Below, piece by piece: positions 17,294 through 26,456 of a stretch of 64,000 bases of DNA. Below the pieces are notes generated by a model. That model worked only from the letters and a program-made list of their open reading frames with translations, was not told the DNA's origin and did no database searches. Both the position numbers and the translations under genes were made by a program. The DNA is from Candidatus Accumulibacter proximus (GTDB taxonomy: Bacteria > Pseudomonadota > Gammaproteobacteria > Burkholderiales > Rhodocyclaceae), in contig JADJMH010000009.1 in NCBI GenBank assembly GCA_016709675.1, positions 240,465 to 304,464 of the forward strand. The letters are read 5' to 3'. Position 1 is the stretch's first letter; every line of letters starts with the position of its first letter.

Positions 17294-18229
17294 ATGAACT
17301 TTCAACAATTGCGCATCATCCGCGAGACGCTGCGCCAGGACTTCAACCTGACCGAAGTGGCGACCGCCCTGTACACCTCACAACCCGGGGTCAGCAAACA
17401 CATCAAGGATCTCGAGGACGAACTCGGCATCGAGATCTTCCTGCGCCGTGGCAAGCGTCTGCTCGGGCTGACCGAGCCGGGCAAGGAACTGGCCGCGGTG
17501 GTCGACCGCATTCTGCTCGACACCCAGAACCTGCGCCGCATCGCCGACCAGTTTGCCAGCCGGGAGACCGGCCACTTCGTCGTCGCCACCACCCATACCC
17601 AGGCTCGCTACGCGCTGCCGCAGATCATCAAGTGGTTCAAGACCGACTACCCCCGCGTGCATCTCGCGCTGCACCAGGGCAGCCCGGTCGAGATAGCCGA
17701 GAAGCTGGTTTCGGGCGAGGCGGATGTCGGCATCGCCACCGAGCGGCTGGACAAGGTCCCGGAACTGGCGACCTTCCCATTCTATCGCTGGCATCATGCG
17801 CTGATCGTTCCGCACGGACACCCCTTGCTGCAGGTCGAAAGGATGACCCTCGAGGTGCTCGGCGAATATCCGATCATTACCTATCACGAGGGTTTCACGG
17901 GCCGAACACACATCGACAAGGCGTTTGCTGACGCCGGCGTCGTGCCGGACATCGTGCTTTCGGCGATCGACGCCGATGTGATCAAGACCTACGTCGAACT
18001 CGACCTCGGTGTCGGGATTGTCGCGTCGATGGCCTACGATGGCTTCAAGGACCGCAACCTGGCGCTGATTCCGGTGCCGCATCTGTTCCCGGAAAGCACC
18101 ACGCGCCTGGCAGTCCGCCGGGGCACGTATCTGCGGAGCTACGCGCTGGCGTTCATCGAAAAGGTCTGCCCGGAGGTCGGCGAGGAGAACCTCAAGGCGG
18201 TAATCCAGAAACAGAACGGCGGCGAGTGA
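17294..18229 (+). CDS. cysB: CysB-type LysR regulator of sulfur assimilation
   Basis: A 311-residue LysR regulator. The N-terminal winged HTH (MNFQQLRIIRETLRQDFNLT, helix TSQPGVSKHIKDLEDELG) and effector domain are of CysB/Cbl type, including ATTHTQARYALP and the THID segment (YHEGFTGRTHIDKAFADAG). CysB activates sulfate genes when N-acetylserine signals sulfur limitation. It starts 9 nt after cysA and is almost certainly co-transcribed, so the locus carries its own regulator, unlike E. coli where cysB is unlinked. Confidence 0.93.
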   Translation: MNFQQLRIIRETLRQDFNLTEVATALYTSQPGVSKHIKDLEDELGIEIFLRRGKRLLGLTEPGKELAAVVDRILLDTQNLRRIADQFASRETGHFVVATTHTQARYALPQIIKWFKTDYPRVHLALHQGSPVEIAEKLVSGEADVGIATERLDKVPELATFPFYRWHHALIVPHGHPLLQVERMTLEVLGEYPIITYHEGFTGRTHIDKAFADAGVVPDIVLSAIDADVIKTYVELDLGVGIVASMAYDGFKDRNLALIPVPHLFPESTTRLAVRRGTYLRSYALAFIEKVCPEVGEENLKAVIQKQNGGE

Positions 18230-18604
18230 TTCACCGCGCGACTGGTGCTGGCCTTTCGGTCGGCAGCTGCCGGCGCGAGCTTGATGGCGTGCAAGCCCTG
18301 ATCGAGCAGAAGGCGTCGGGCGCGCCAAGCCGGAATCATTGTGCGCCTTGGCGACTGCCTGGCATCACCAGCGCGTGGCGAGGCGGCAGGACCAGGCACT
18401 CCCAATTGGGTTAACCCCTGCGCAAGACAGCCTGGAAATCCTGCGCGTCCGTTAGAATAGGCTGAGTCGCGATGCCGGATTCGTGTCCGCACGCTGGCGT
18501 CAGCTTGCGCAGCAGCTTCCTCGCGTCCTGAGTCCGGGCACGCGCCAGGGGCTGGCAAGCCTCGCTGGCCGCCTTGCTCGTCATCACTTTTTTGAGGACC
18601 ACCC
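18230..18604. other. Intergenic stretch, nothing recognised
   Basis: About 375 bases between cysB and the hydrolase gene. A TTAGAAT near 18453 could be a -10 element but has no good -35 partner. No gene, repeat or clear terminator seen. Confidence 0.4.
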
Positions 18605-19813
18605 ATGCCGCATGGCAAGTACGACGCCGGCGTCCGGCCGGTGAAAACAGGTTACAGCCATGCGGTCAGAACCGCGGTACAGGAAACCACGCAGCGCGTC
18701 AGGGAAATGCATGGCGCGATTGCCGGCAAGTCTTTCGACGTCCTGCGGCGCATTCCGCTGGTCTCCGGGCCGGCGCGCCTGGTGCAAACCACTCATGATG
18801 CGATTGTCGCCGGCGTCTACGCAGCGATTCACCACGGCACTGGCGGCCTGCTCGCCGCCGCAGCGCTGGTCGAGAAGCAGCACACCGGCTCTGCCGCGAG
18901 CACGCCACCCGGACGCCTGGCCAGTGGTCTGCGCAGCGCACTGAACGGGGCTTTTGGCGACCATCTTGCGGCCAGCAACAACGTCCTGGCGATCGACATG
19001 GCGATCCACGCCCATGGCGCGGCAGTGCCGCTGGTCGCTGATGCGCTGCACAGCGCCTTCCCCCGGGCCGGCCAACGCCTCTGCCTGTTCGTGCATGGGC
19101 TGGGTTGCGACGAGCATAGCTGGGAAGCCGGCGATGAGGCCAGCGAGTCAGGAGCGCATTTCGGCCGCCAGCTGCAGGCGGAGTTTGCCCTCACGCCGAT
19201 CTACCTGCGCTACAACACGGGCCTGCCGATTGCCGAAAACTCCGCGCAACTGGCGGTTCTGCTTGAGGAGCTGCTGATGGCCTGGCCACAAGCTGACAGC
19301 GAGCTGGTGATCATCGGCCACAGCATGGGTGGCCTGATCGCCCTGGGTGCCTGCGAACGGGCGATCGCCGCCGGGATGCGCTGGCCGGCGGCAACCCGGC
19401 TGCTGATCTGCCTCGGCTCGCCTCATCTCGGCTCACCACTCGAAAGACTGGGCCACCTGGCGAACACGGCGCTGAACCTCTCTGCGGTCACTCGCCCGCT
19501 CGGCCGAATTGCCGCGACGCGCAGCCAGGGGATCAAGGACCTTCGCCGCGGTCCAGGTGCGCTGCGGGCTTCAGTCCGCCGGCACGCGATCGCCTTCCGT
19601 TTTCTCGGCGCCAGCCTGGCCGCAGACGTCGACCATCCGATCAGTGAATTCCTTGGCGATGGTCTGGTCCCGCTCGGCAGTGCGATTGCGCACGAGATCG
19701 AAGGCGACGTGCAGAGCGCCAGGCTGGGCCAGCTCGGCCACCTGCGGCTGCTGAACGACCGACGGGTGTATCGCCAGATCAGGGAGTGGGTCGCGGGCGC
19801 CTGCGCTTGCTGA
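18605..19813 (+). CDS. Alpha/beta-hydrolase (lipase/PGAP1-like), probably cytoplasmic
   Basis: A 402-residue protein. The C-terminal two thirds is an alpha/beta hydrolase: LCLFVHGLGCDEHSW (oxyanion region, about 158-172), nucleophile elbow GHSMGG with Ser near residue 240, ICLGSPHLGSPLERLGHLAN and a late Asp/His part (DGLVPLGSA, QLGHLRLL). The N-terminal 140 residues are helical and hydrophobic with Ala/Gly and have no signal peptide. Bacterial relatives are annotated as permeases or lipases without tested substrates. It stands alone between convergent neighbours. Confidence 0.82.
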   Translation: MPHGKYDAGVRPVKTGYSHAVRTAVQETTQRVREMHGAIAGKSFDVLRRIPLVSGPARLVQTTHDAIVAGVYAAIHHGTGGLLAAAALVEKQHTGSAASTPPGRLASGLRSALNGAFGDHLAASNNVLAIDMAIHAHGAAVPLVADALHSAFPRAGQRLCLFVHGLGCDEHSWEAGDEASESGAHFGRQLQAEFALTPIYLRYNTGLPIAENSAQLAVLLEELLMAWPQADSELVIIGHSMGGLIALGACERAIAAGMRWPAATRLLICLGSPHLGSPLERLGHLANTALNLSAVTRPLGRIAATRSQGIKDLRRGPGALRASVRRHAIAFRFLGASLAADVDHPISEFLGDGLVPLGSAIAHEIEGDVQSARLGQLGHLRLLNDRRVYRQIREWVAGACAC

Positions 19814-19822
19814 GATAGCCGA

Positions 19823-21085
19823 TCAGAGACGTGGTGTCAGGCCGTCAGCGAGCGACAGCCGGTAGGCGCGGTAGCCGGGTGCCAGGCTGGCGAACAGGCC
19901 AACTGCAACGACCGCTCCGAGCAACCGCAGCTCATCGGGGGATACCCACCGCGCGCGAAACGCCAGCCCGAAATGTGCCTGCGCCAGCGGCGCCAGCAGC
20001 GCCGTCAGCAGCGCGAGCAGCGCCACGCCCAGCAGGGCGCCCAGCACGGTGATGAAGAGCCCCTCCGCGCTGAGCAGCAGGAATACTTCGCCGGGTCGTG
20101 CGCCGACCGAGCGCAGGATGGCCAGTTCGCGACGTCGTTCGCCGAGACTGGCGAGCACCACTGCCACCAGACCGGCGAGACCGACCGCCACGACCATCGC
20201 CGAAACCGCCAGCAGGGTGCGTTCGGCAAACCCGACGACTTGCCAGAGTTGGTCGAGAGCAACGCCCGGCAGCACCGCCAGCAGCGGCTCCGTGGTGTCG
20301 TTGTTGATCTGGCGCTGCACCTTGAAGACCGCCGCCCGGTTTTTCAGCCCGACCAGGACGGCGGTGATCTCTTTCGGTGTCAGGTCGAACTTACGCACGT
20401 ACTCGGCCGGGATCGACAGGCCGGGCAGCGGCGCGCCGCCCTGCCAGTCGAGGTGGATCGCCTCCATCGCTTCGAGGCTGACGTGCACCGTGCGATCTAC
20501 CGGCGTTCCGGTGCGGGCGAGGATGCCGACCACCTTGAAAGGCTTGTCGGCGTGCTCGGCGAGGCTGACGTCGCCCATGCCGTGATTGAGGACGATCGCG
20601 TCGCCGAGCCGGTAGCCGAGCCGCTGCGCGACCTCGGCGCCGAGCACGGCGTCGAACAACTCGGCAAATGGCTTGCCCGCCGCCAGGGTCAGCGCCTGCG
20701 AGTCCGCGTAGCGGAAGTGCTCGAAGTAGGCGGTCGTGGTGCCGAGGACGGGAAAACCGTGATGGGAATCGCCCAGCGACAGCGGAATCGACCAGGCGAC
20801 GGCGGGATTTTCGGCGATGGCGCGGTAGCTTTGCCAACGGATGTTGTTGGTCGCTTCGCCGATCCGGAAGACGGCGTAGAGCATCAGTTGCACCGGGCTG
20901 CTGCGGGCGCCGACGACGAGGTCGGCTCCCGACACCGATTGTGCGAAACTGTTGCGGGCTTCCAGGCGGACACGTTCGACGGCGAGCAGCAGGGTGACGC
21001 TGAGGGCGACGGCGATCAGCGTCATGCCGAGAGTCAGTCGTCGGTTCCAGGCGCTGCGCGCCGCCAGCAGGAGCAGGAATTTCAT
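19823..21085 (-). CDS. FtsX-like (MacB-type) ABC transporter permease
   Basis: A 420-residue permease with one N-terminal membrane segment (LGMTLIAVALSVTLLLAVER), a large periplasmic MacB-like core domain (about 45-265) and three C-terminal segments of the FtsX domain (about 285-410, including GLAGLVAVVLASLGERRREL and AILRSVGA). Start at ATG 21085 overlaps the ATPase stop (ATGA); the frame is open further upstream but that part belongs to the ATPase gene. With the ATPase and DUF2796 protein it forms a three-gene unit, probably a mechanotransmission-type export or extraction system. Confidence 0.9.
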   Translation of the reverse strand: MKFLLLLAARSAWNRRLTLGMTLIAVALSVTLLLAVERVRLEARNSFAQSVSGADLVVGARSSPVQLMLYAVFRIGEATNNIRWQSYRAIAENPAVAWSIPLSLGDSHHGFPVLGTTTAYFEHFRYADSQALTLAAGKPFAELFDAVLGAEVAQRLGYRLGDAIVLNHGMGDVSLAEHADKPFKVVGILARTGTPVDRTVHVSLEAMEAIHLDWQGGAPLPGLSIPAEYVRKFDLTPKEITAVLVGLKNRAAVFKVQRQINNDTTEPLLAVLPGVALDQLWQVVGFAERTLLAVSAMVVAVGLAGLVAVVLASLGERRRELAILRSVGARPGEVFLLLSAEGLFITVLGALLGVALLALLTALLAPLAQAHFGLAFRARWVSPDELRLLGAVVAVGLFASLAPGYRAYRLSLADGLTPRL

Positions 21086-21795
21086 GCCGCCTGCTGGTCG
21101 ACGCCGGTCTGGCTGATCGACGCCAGCGACAGTTCGCGGTCGAAGCCTGCGGCCAGCCGCCGGTCGTGGCTGACGAAGAGCAGCGTGCTGCCCGCTGCAG
21201 CGCACTCGCGCGCCAGCAGATCAAGGAAAGCGCCCTGCCGTTCGGCGTCGAGCGCCGAGGTCGGTTCGTCAGCGATGACGATCTCGGGGCGCCCGATCAG
21301 CGCCCGCGCCGCTGCGACCCGCTGCTGCTGGCCGACGCTCAGGCGGGTGACTTCGCGTCGGTGCAGCGATTCCTCCAAATCAAGGTGCGTCAGCAAACGT
21401 CGGGCCTCGGCGTGCAGCGAGGCCCCCGCTGCCGTCGCCCGGGCAAGCCGCCGGCCCGAGAAGCGGCAGGATAGGAGTACGTTATCGATCACCGAGAGGT
21501 AGGGAATGAGGTTGAACTGCTGAAAGAGGAAACCGACGTGGTCGGCACGAAAGCGGTCGCGGACCGAGGGCTGCAATCGGGGCAACTCGGTTCCGAGCAG
21601 CCGGAGCCGGCCGCATTCGGGCACCAGCACGCCGCCGAGGAGCCCGAGCAGGGTGCTCTTGCCGCTGCCGCTCGGGCCATGCAGGAAAACCCGCTCGCCG
21701 GCGCGCGCCGTGAAGGCGGGGATGTCGAGGCTGAAATCGTCGCCCGCCGACCAGCGGAAGCGCAGATTCTCGATCTCGATGACCACTTCCGTCAT
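21082..21795 (-). CDS. LolD/MacB-type ABC transporter ATP-binding protein
   Basis: A 237-residue ATPase with Walker A GPSGSGKST (about 40-48), FLFQQFNLIPYLSV Q-loop, an unusual signature LSVGQQQRVAAARAL, in which the middle Gly of the normal LSGGQ is Val, Walker B IVIADEPTSALD and switch His (FVSHDRR). The SVGQ variant is known in MacB/LolD-like exporters. Starts 9 nt after the DUF2796 gene, whose product is probably its partner. Confidence 0.92.
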   Translation of the reverse strand: MTEVVIEIENLRFRWSAGDDFSLDIPAFTARAGERVFLHGPSGSGKSTLLGLLGGVLVPECGRLRLLGTELPRLQPSVRDRFRADHVGFLFQQFNLIPYLSVIDNVLLSCRFSGRRLARATAAGASLHAEARRLLTHLDLEESLHRREVTRLSVGQQQRVAAARALIGRPEIVIADEPTSALDAERQGAFLDLLARECAAAGSTLLFVSHDRRLAAGFDRELSLASISQTGVDQQAA

Positions 21796-21804
21796 GGTTG
21801 GCGC

Positions 21805-22329
21805 TTACCAGGCAAGGCGCCTCTGCTGCGGCGACAGCCTGGCGGCCGATTGTCCGCGCGGACCGGCTACCTGGGCGTCGAGGCGGCGCAGCTTGGGGAA
21901 GTGCTGGAAAAGTCCCACCTCCAGCTCGCGCAGGGCCGCGGGATTTTCGCAGCGGAAGACGTACTCGCCGTCGAGATCGGCATGGCCATCGCCGGCAACC
22001 GGTTGTCCCGGTTTCAGCACCGGCGAGTCCAGCGCCACCGATACCGACGTGCAACGCGCCGCAGGCGAGGGCGAAAACAGCTCTGCCGGCTGGTTCAGAC
22101 GCTCGCTCATCGCGCGCACCGCGGCCTTCTGCTTGTCGGTGCGCGGGGCGTGTTCGAAGCCCAGCAGGTTTTCGAGCGGCGTCTCGAGATTCAGCGTCAG
22201 CGTTTGACCGTCGATCGCGACCTGGAGGCTGGCTGTTCCATGCACATGCGCGCCAGCCTTGCCGGCAAGAGCCGGCAACGGCAGCAGGCAGGCGGCGGTG
22301 AGGCAGCAGAGCAGTGGCAGATGTTTCAT
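21805..22329 (-). CDS. DUF2796 (ZrgA-like) periplasmic protein
   Basis: A 174-residue exported protein with signal peptide (MKHLPLLCCLTAACLLPLPA) and a DUF2796 domain starting with GAHVHGTASLQVAIDGQTL. His and Asp residues (AHVHG, GFEHAP, GDGHADLDGEYVF) resemble metal-ligand sets. DUF2796 proteins include Vibrio ZrgA, encoded with ABC transporter components in a zinc-regulated operon needed for zinc uptake, and the same DUF2796-ATPase-permease order is present here. A zinc role is therefore inferred by context. GGAG lies before the ATG at 22329. Confidence 0.85.
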   Translation of the reverse strand: MKHLPLLCCLTAACLLPLPALAGKAGAHVHGTASLQVAIDGQTLTLNLETPLENLLGFEHAPRTDKQKAAVRAMSERLNQPAELFSPSPAARCTSVSVALDSPVLKPGQPVAGDGHADLDGEYVFRCENPAALRELEVGLFQHFPKLRRLDAQVAGPRGQSAARLSPQQRRLAW

Positions 22330-22471
22330 TGAGGTGGCTCCTTGAGTCCTCGGTTGGGAATCAGCCGAGGCGCGGGCACAGGGGAACGCTGGTCGATGGC
22401 TGCCTCGGCCGTCTGGAAGCGGGATCGGGATGATCTCCTGCGCGCAGGTCTGAACACCACCGCATTGTAGA

Positions 22472-22486
22472 TGCAACAGGGTTGCG
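22472..22486 (-). promoter_or_regulatory. Imperfect palindrome upstream of the DUF2796 operon
   Basis: TGCAAC (22472-22477) and GTTGCG (22481-22486) form a short imperfect inverted repeat about 140 bases before the DUF2796 start. A Zur or similar metal-regulator site would be expected in this region if the operon is zinc-controlled, but the match to known Zur boxes is weak. Confidence 0.2.
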
Positions 22487-22581
22487 TTGGAAGGCTTCCG
22501 GCGCGATTGTCCGGAGGTCGGCTGTCGGTCCGGCTGAGCTGTCACCCTGCTGCCCGCGCAGCGGGCAGCAGGCCTGGCTGC

Positions 22582-23379
22582 TTACCGGGGAGCTTGCCTC
22601 GACCGGTCATGGTAGGCAATCAATTCGTTCGCCGGCAGGGGGCGCGAGAAGTGATAACCCTGCCCCATCTGCACCCCGGCTACCTGCAAGGCCCTGAACT
22701 GGGCGTCGGTCTCTATCCCTTCGGCAACCACCGTCAGGTCCATCGATTGCAGCAGTGCGGCGAGGCCACGCAGCCAGTCAGGGTCGGGGCCGTTCGGGTC
22801 CATGCCGGCGATCAGCGAGCGGTCGATCTTGATGATGTCGAAGTCGCAGCGCGAAACGAAGGCCAGATTGGTCCCGTTCATCGTCACGTCGTCTAGGGCC
22901 ACGCGGACGCCGCGCCGGTTCGCCCCGTGCAATGCCAGCATTCCCAGCGAGTCGGGAATACCTCGCTCGGTGATCTCGATGATGATCTGCGAACTCAGGC
23001 TGCGCAGCCCGGACTTGACGGCAGCGTATTCGAGGCCACCGCGACCGAGGATTTCGGGCGGAACGTTGAGGCTGAGATGCACCTCGGGGTGGGTGCGCAG
23101 CCACTCGCCAACTTCACTGGCGACCGTATCCATGACCCAGTAGGTGAGCAGACCGGAGAGCGGCGTATTCTCGATCAGCGGGATGAATTCCGCCGGGGGA
23201 ACGACCCCCGCCGGCCGCCGCCAGCGAATCAGCGCTTCAGCCCCTAGACAGCGCTGATCGGTGAGGGAGACCGTTGGCAGATACTCGAGGAAGAATTCCC
23301 CTCTTTGCAGGCCATCATGAATTTCGTCAAGCTCAGTCAAGGCAGTGTCTTCCGCATTCGGGTACGATGGCGAGGGCAT
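22582..23379 (-). CDS. Stand-alone EAL-domain c-di-GMP phosphodiesterase
   Basis: A 265-residue protein that is essentially one EAL domain. Catalytic landmarks are present: GAEALIRW (EAL motif variant), SLNVPPEIL with the metal-binding Asn, IIEITERG (Glu), ALDDV (Asp pair; the usual loop 6 DDFGTG is DDVTMNGT here), IIKIDRS (Lys) and VAEGIET. The active site looks complete, although loop 6, which controls dimerisation, is altered. Lies 42 nt downstream of malQ on the same strand and could be co-transcribed. Confidence 0.9.
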   Translation of the reverse strand: MPSPSYPNAEDTALTELDEIHDGLQRGEFFLEYLPTVSLTDQRCLGAEALIRWRRPAGVVPPAEFIPLIENTPLSGLLTYWVMDTVASEVGEWLRTHPEVHLSLNVPPEILGRGGLEYAAVKSGLRSLSSQIIIEITERGIPDSLGMLALHGANRRGVRVALDDVTMNGTNLAFVSRCDFDIIKIDRSLIAGMDPNGPDPDWLRGLAALLQSMDLTVVAEGIETDAQFRALQVAGVQMGQGYHFSRPLPANELIAYHDRSRQAPR

Positions 23380-23421
23380 TGCAGGCCCGTCCGGGCAGCG
23401 TGGCGAGGCCGGTGGCGGCGG

Positions 23422-24948
23422 TCATCCCCGCCGTCGGCCATAGAGTCTTGCCAGTTCTGCAAGTCGCCTGGCGTGCCCGGCGTCGACCTGTTTCCAGGTG
23501 AACCGCCACTCCCAGGATCCCTCGCTGCGGCTGGGTTCGTTCATGCGGTGGCCGGAGTCGAGGCCGAGCACGTCCTGCATCGGGATAACGCACAGCGAGG
23601 CGACGGAGGCGCAGGCCAGGCGGATCAGATGCCAGTGCAGGTCTTCCTCCACCGCATCGTCGACGCCGAGGTAGGCGCGCACGTAATCCTTTTCCGGATT
23701 GGCGAGCGACTCCCACCAGCCACGCGTCGTGTCATTGTCGTGGGTACCCGTATAGACGACGGTGCTCGCGTCGTAGTTATGCGGCAGGTAGGGGTTCTTG
23801 GCGTCGCCATCGAAGGCAAACTGCAGGATGCGCATCCCGGGCAGGCCGATCGCCTGGCGCAGGGCATTGACCTCCGGCGTGATGATGCCGAGATCCTCGG
23901 CGATGATCCTCAGGCGGCCTTGCGCGTCGCCCAACTCGCGGCGCATGGCGTCGAAGACGGCTTCCCCTGGCCCCGGCCGCCATTGCCCGTCGATTGCGGT
24001 TTCGGCCTCGGCGGGAATTTCCCAGAATGACTCGAAGCCACGAAAATGATCGATTCGCACGACATCGCAGAGCTTCATCGTTTGTCGCATCCGCTCGACC
24101 CACCAGCGATAGCCCTCGGCGGCGTGTGTCGACCAGCGGTAGAGCGGATTGCCCCAGCGCTGTCCGGTGGCACTGAAGTAGTCCGGCGGTACGCCGGCGA
24201 CCACGCGCGGACGCCCGTGTGGATCGAGATCGAACAGCGCAGGATTCGACCACACGTCGGCGCTGTGCGCGGCGACGAAAATCGGCAGGTCGCCGACGAT
24301 TTCGATGCGGCGGGCGTTGGCGTAGTGTTTGAGCGCCGTCCATTGCTCGTGAAAGCGCCACTGGCAGAACTTCCAGAAACTGATTTCGTCGCCCTGCCGG
24401 TCGCGTGCTTCGCGCAGCGCGTCTGGCTGGCGGTGCGCCAGCGCTGCCGGCCAGTCCTGCCACATCCGGCCGTCGCCGCCGTGCGCCATGTCCAGTGCCA
24501 TGAACAGCGCGTAGTCGTCAAGCCAGGCGTGGGCATCGGCGCAGAAGGCTTCAAAGGCGGGTCGCTGAGGAACTTTCCTGCCGCCAAAGAAGCGCTTGGC
24601 AGCACGTCGCAGGTGGGTCATCCTGAAGCGCCGCACCGCGTCGTAATCGACCCGGTCTGCCGGAAAATCGGGGACAGACTTGAGATCGGCATCGCTCAAC
24701 CAGCCGGCGTCATGGAGTTGGCCGAGATCGATCAGCAGCTCACTGCCGGCGAAGGCAGATGGGCTGATGTACGGCGAGTTGCCGGGTCCGACGCTGCCGA
24801 GTGGCAGCACTTGCCAGAGCGACTGGCCAGCGCCCACTAGCCAGTCAACGAAGTGGTAGGCGGCCGGGCCCAGGTCGCCGGAACCGTGCGGGCCGGGCAG
24901 TGACGTCGGATGAAGGAGAATGCCGTTGTGACGGGGAAGGGAATTCAT
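23422..24948 (-). CDS. malQ: 4-alpha-glucanotransferase (amylomaltase)
   Basis: A 508-residue GH77 enzyme that disproportionates maltodextrins, linking glycogen/starch breakdown to glucose release. Key motifs: HPTSLPGPHGSGDLG, VRIDHFRGFESFW (catalytic nucleophile Asp), IIAEDLGIITPEV (acid/base Glu) and GTHDNDTTRGWW (third Asp). Start at ATG 24948 (MNSLPRHNGILL), with AGAGGA upstream; the open frame before it has no family similarity. No other glycogen gene is adjacent, so its regulation cannot be inferred. Confidence 0.95.
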   Translation of the reverse strand: MNSLPRHNGILLHPTSLPGPHGSGDLGPAAYHFVDWLVGAGQSLWQVLPLGSVGPGNSPYISPSAFAGSELLIDLGQLHDAGWLSDADLKSVPDFPADRVDYDAVRRFRMTHLRRAAKRFFGGRKVPQRPAFEAFCADAHAWLDDYALFMALDMAHGGDGRMWQDWPAALAHRQPDALREARDRQGDEISFWKFCQWRFHEQWTALKHYANARRIEIVGDLPIFVAAHSADVWSNPALFDLDPHGRPRVVAGVPPDYFSATGQRWGNPLYRWSTHAAEGYRWWVERMRQTMKLCDVVRIDHFRGFESFWEIPAEAETAIDGQWRPGPGEAVFDAMRRELGDAQGRLRIIAEDLGIITPEVNALRQAIGLPGMRILQFAFDGDAKNPYLPHNYDASTVVYTGTHDNDTTRGWWESLANPEKDYVRAYLGVDDAVEEDLHWHLIRLACASVASLCVIPMQDVLGLDSGHRMNEPSRSEGSWEWRFTWKQVDAGHARRLAELARLYGRRRG

Positions 24949-25195
24949 GCCGGTCCTCTTGCTCGATGCGGGGGTTTGGCCGTGGTCAGGCCGCCGCGAA
25001 GGCGTCATCCTAACCTGCTTTGGCCTGATCCGTCACTGTCGGGGGAGTCTCCGACGGGCGCCCGTCCTGTCGTACCGCCGGTTGCCGCAAGCCTGGTCAT
25101 CGCGGCAAACCGGTGCCGGCTGAGCGAAGGCCATGCGACACCGGCTGGCGACACAGGGCCGGGGAGCCCGTCGGCGATGCTCGCCGAACGAACGA

Positions 25196-25999
25196 CTAGG
25201 CCATCCCGCTGAGCCGGGCCTTTCGCTCACGCTCGACGCGCGTGATGTAGCGCTGCAGCATGGTCATTCGTGCTCCGGGCAGGGCAACGAACTGGCAGCC
25301 GACACGAACGTAACGGGCGCCCCCCCTGGTCGTAACGTCAAGCTTGTTGCGGATGCACAAGGTGGCGACCAGCAGGCCCTCGTCAGGCAGGGTCATCTTG
25401 CAGTCGGTCAGGATGTCGCTGCGCTGCAGGAGGGCGGCGAGGCGGGGTGCTGCCATCAGGCCGATGCCGCCACCGCTGATATCGAGCAAGGTTGCTTCGG
25501 CGAGCAAGGCGCTGCCATCCCTGCGCCGGATGGTGGCAACGAACTTGACTGGTTTGGTCACCGGCGTCGACAGGCGATAATACTCGCGCCGCTGCAGTCT
25601 CAGTATCTTGTCGGGCAGCGCAGCGCTGAAGGCCGGCAAGCCACCGCTCTGCGTCTCCGAGAGCTTGCCCAGGGTGAACTGGACCTTCACCTTGTCGACC
25701 GTGGTGGTCAGCAGTACTCGCTCGGCGAGCAAGGCCAGGCGGTTGACCTTGTCCTCGCGCCCACAGTCCAGGACAAGTTCACCAGCCTCCAGGTCGAGCT
25801 TGAGCAACGAGGTCAGCAGAAAGGATCTGCCCTGGTCGAAGTAGGCGCTGATCAGGGATCGCCGCTGGATCAGGGAGCGAAGCACCGCCACGATCTCGGC
25901 CTTCGAATGCAGCAGGTATTGGCCGTAATCGTCGGGTCGCTCGATTTCGAATCGGACCGCTACCTTTTCTGCTTGACCCTGAACGTCCGTTTCTTCCAC
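25196..25999 (-). CDS. ycgR: YcgR-type flagellar brake protein (YcgR-N and PilZ domains)
   Basis: A 267-residue c-di-GMP receptor. The N-terminal YcgR domain (about 20-125) is followed by PilZ (about 135-255), which begins with the c-di-GMP-binding RREYYR (RxxxR) and continues with LDISGGGIGL (D/NxSxxG motif). When c-di-GMP is high, YcgR proteins slow the flagellar motor by contacting stator or rotor parts. It ends the flagellar cluster, and the two EAL proteins in the window are candidate modulators of its ligand. Confidence 0.93.
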   Translation of the reverse strand: MEETDVQGQAEKVAVRFEIERPDDYGQYLLHSKAEIVAVLRSLIQRRSLISAYFDQGRSFLLTSLLKLDLEAGELVLDCGREDKVNRLALLAERVLLTTTVDKVKVQFTLGKLSETQSGGLPAFSAALPDKILRLQRREYYRLSTPVTKPVKFVATIRRRDGSALLAEATLLDISGGGIGLMAAPRLAALLQRSDILTDCKMTLPDEGLLVATLCIRNKLDVTTRGGARYVRVGCQFVALPGARMTMLQRYITRVERERKARLSGMA

Positions 26000-26072
26000 T
26001 GGCTTTCCTGGAATCGGCTGGAGCAGGCAGTTTAAAGCAAAACCGCTACCGCGGTAAGCCGCGGTGCCGCTG

Positions 26073-26447
26073 TCAGAGCGGCGGTGGTTGTTCAGCGCTG
26101 GCCGGGAAGGGGCGGGCCGGCGACGCCTCCAGGCCGTTCTCGAGCCGATAGAGCCAGGCCAGCAGTTCGGCTACGGCGAGATAGAGTTGCGGCGGGATGT
26201 GCTGATCCAGGTCGACCTGCATCAGCAGCGAGACCAGTTCCGCCGATTCATGCACGTAGACCCCGTGCTCGTGCGCCCGGGCGATGATCTGCTCGGCCAG
26301 CAGGCCCCGCCCCTTGGCGACGACACGCGGGGCGCCGTCAGCCTGGCTGTAGGCCAAGGCGACGGCGTTCTTCAGCGGGTTATCGGGGGCTTTGGCATGT
26401 GCTTGGTGGTCGTGCAGACAGGCTGTGGAATCCCTGCCGCGGCTCAT
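26073..26447 (-). CDS. FlhB C-terminal-domain-like protein (FhlB/YlqH type)
   Basis: A 124-residue soluble protein resembling the cytoplasmic domain of the flagellar export switch FlhB: KNAVALAYSQADGAPRVVAKG, AEQIIARAHEHGVYVHESAE and LVSLLMQVDLDQHIPPQLYLAV. It lacks the NPTH autocleavage motif and the four membrane helices of FlhB. Such stand-alone FlhB-like genes commonly sit beside fliK, as here (9 nt away), and may help substrate-specificity switching. Confidence 0.85.
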   Translation of the reverse strand: MSRGRDSTACLHDHQAHAKAPDNPLKNAVALAYSQADGAPRVVAKGRGLLAEQIIARAHEHGVYVHESAELVSLLMQVDLDQHIPPQLYLAVAELLAWLYRLENGLEASPARPFPASAEQPPPL

Positions 26448-26456
26448 CCCCAGCCG

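Noticed and set aside
19973..21502. Long plus-strand open frame opposite the ABC permease and ATPase
   Set aside because: Antisense to two clear genes with full ABC motifs; its own translation is low-complexity Arg/Gln-rich.
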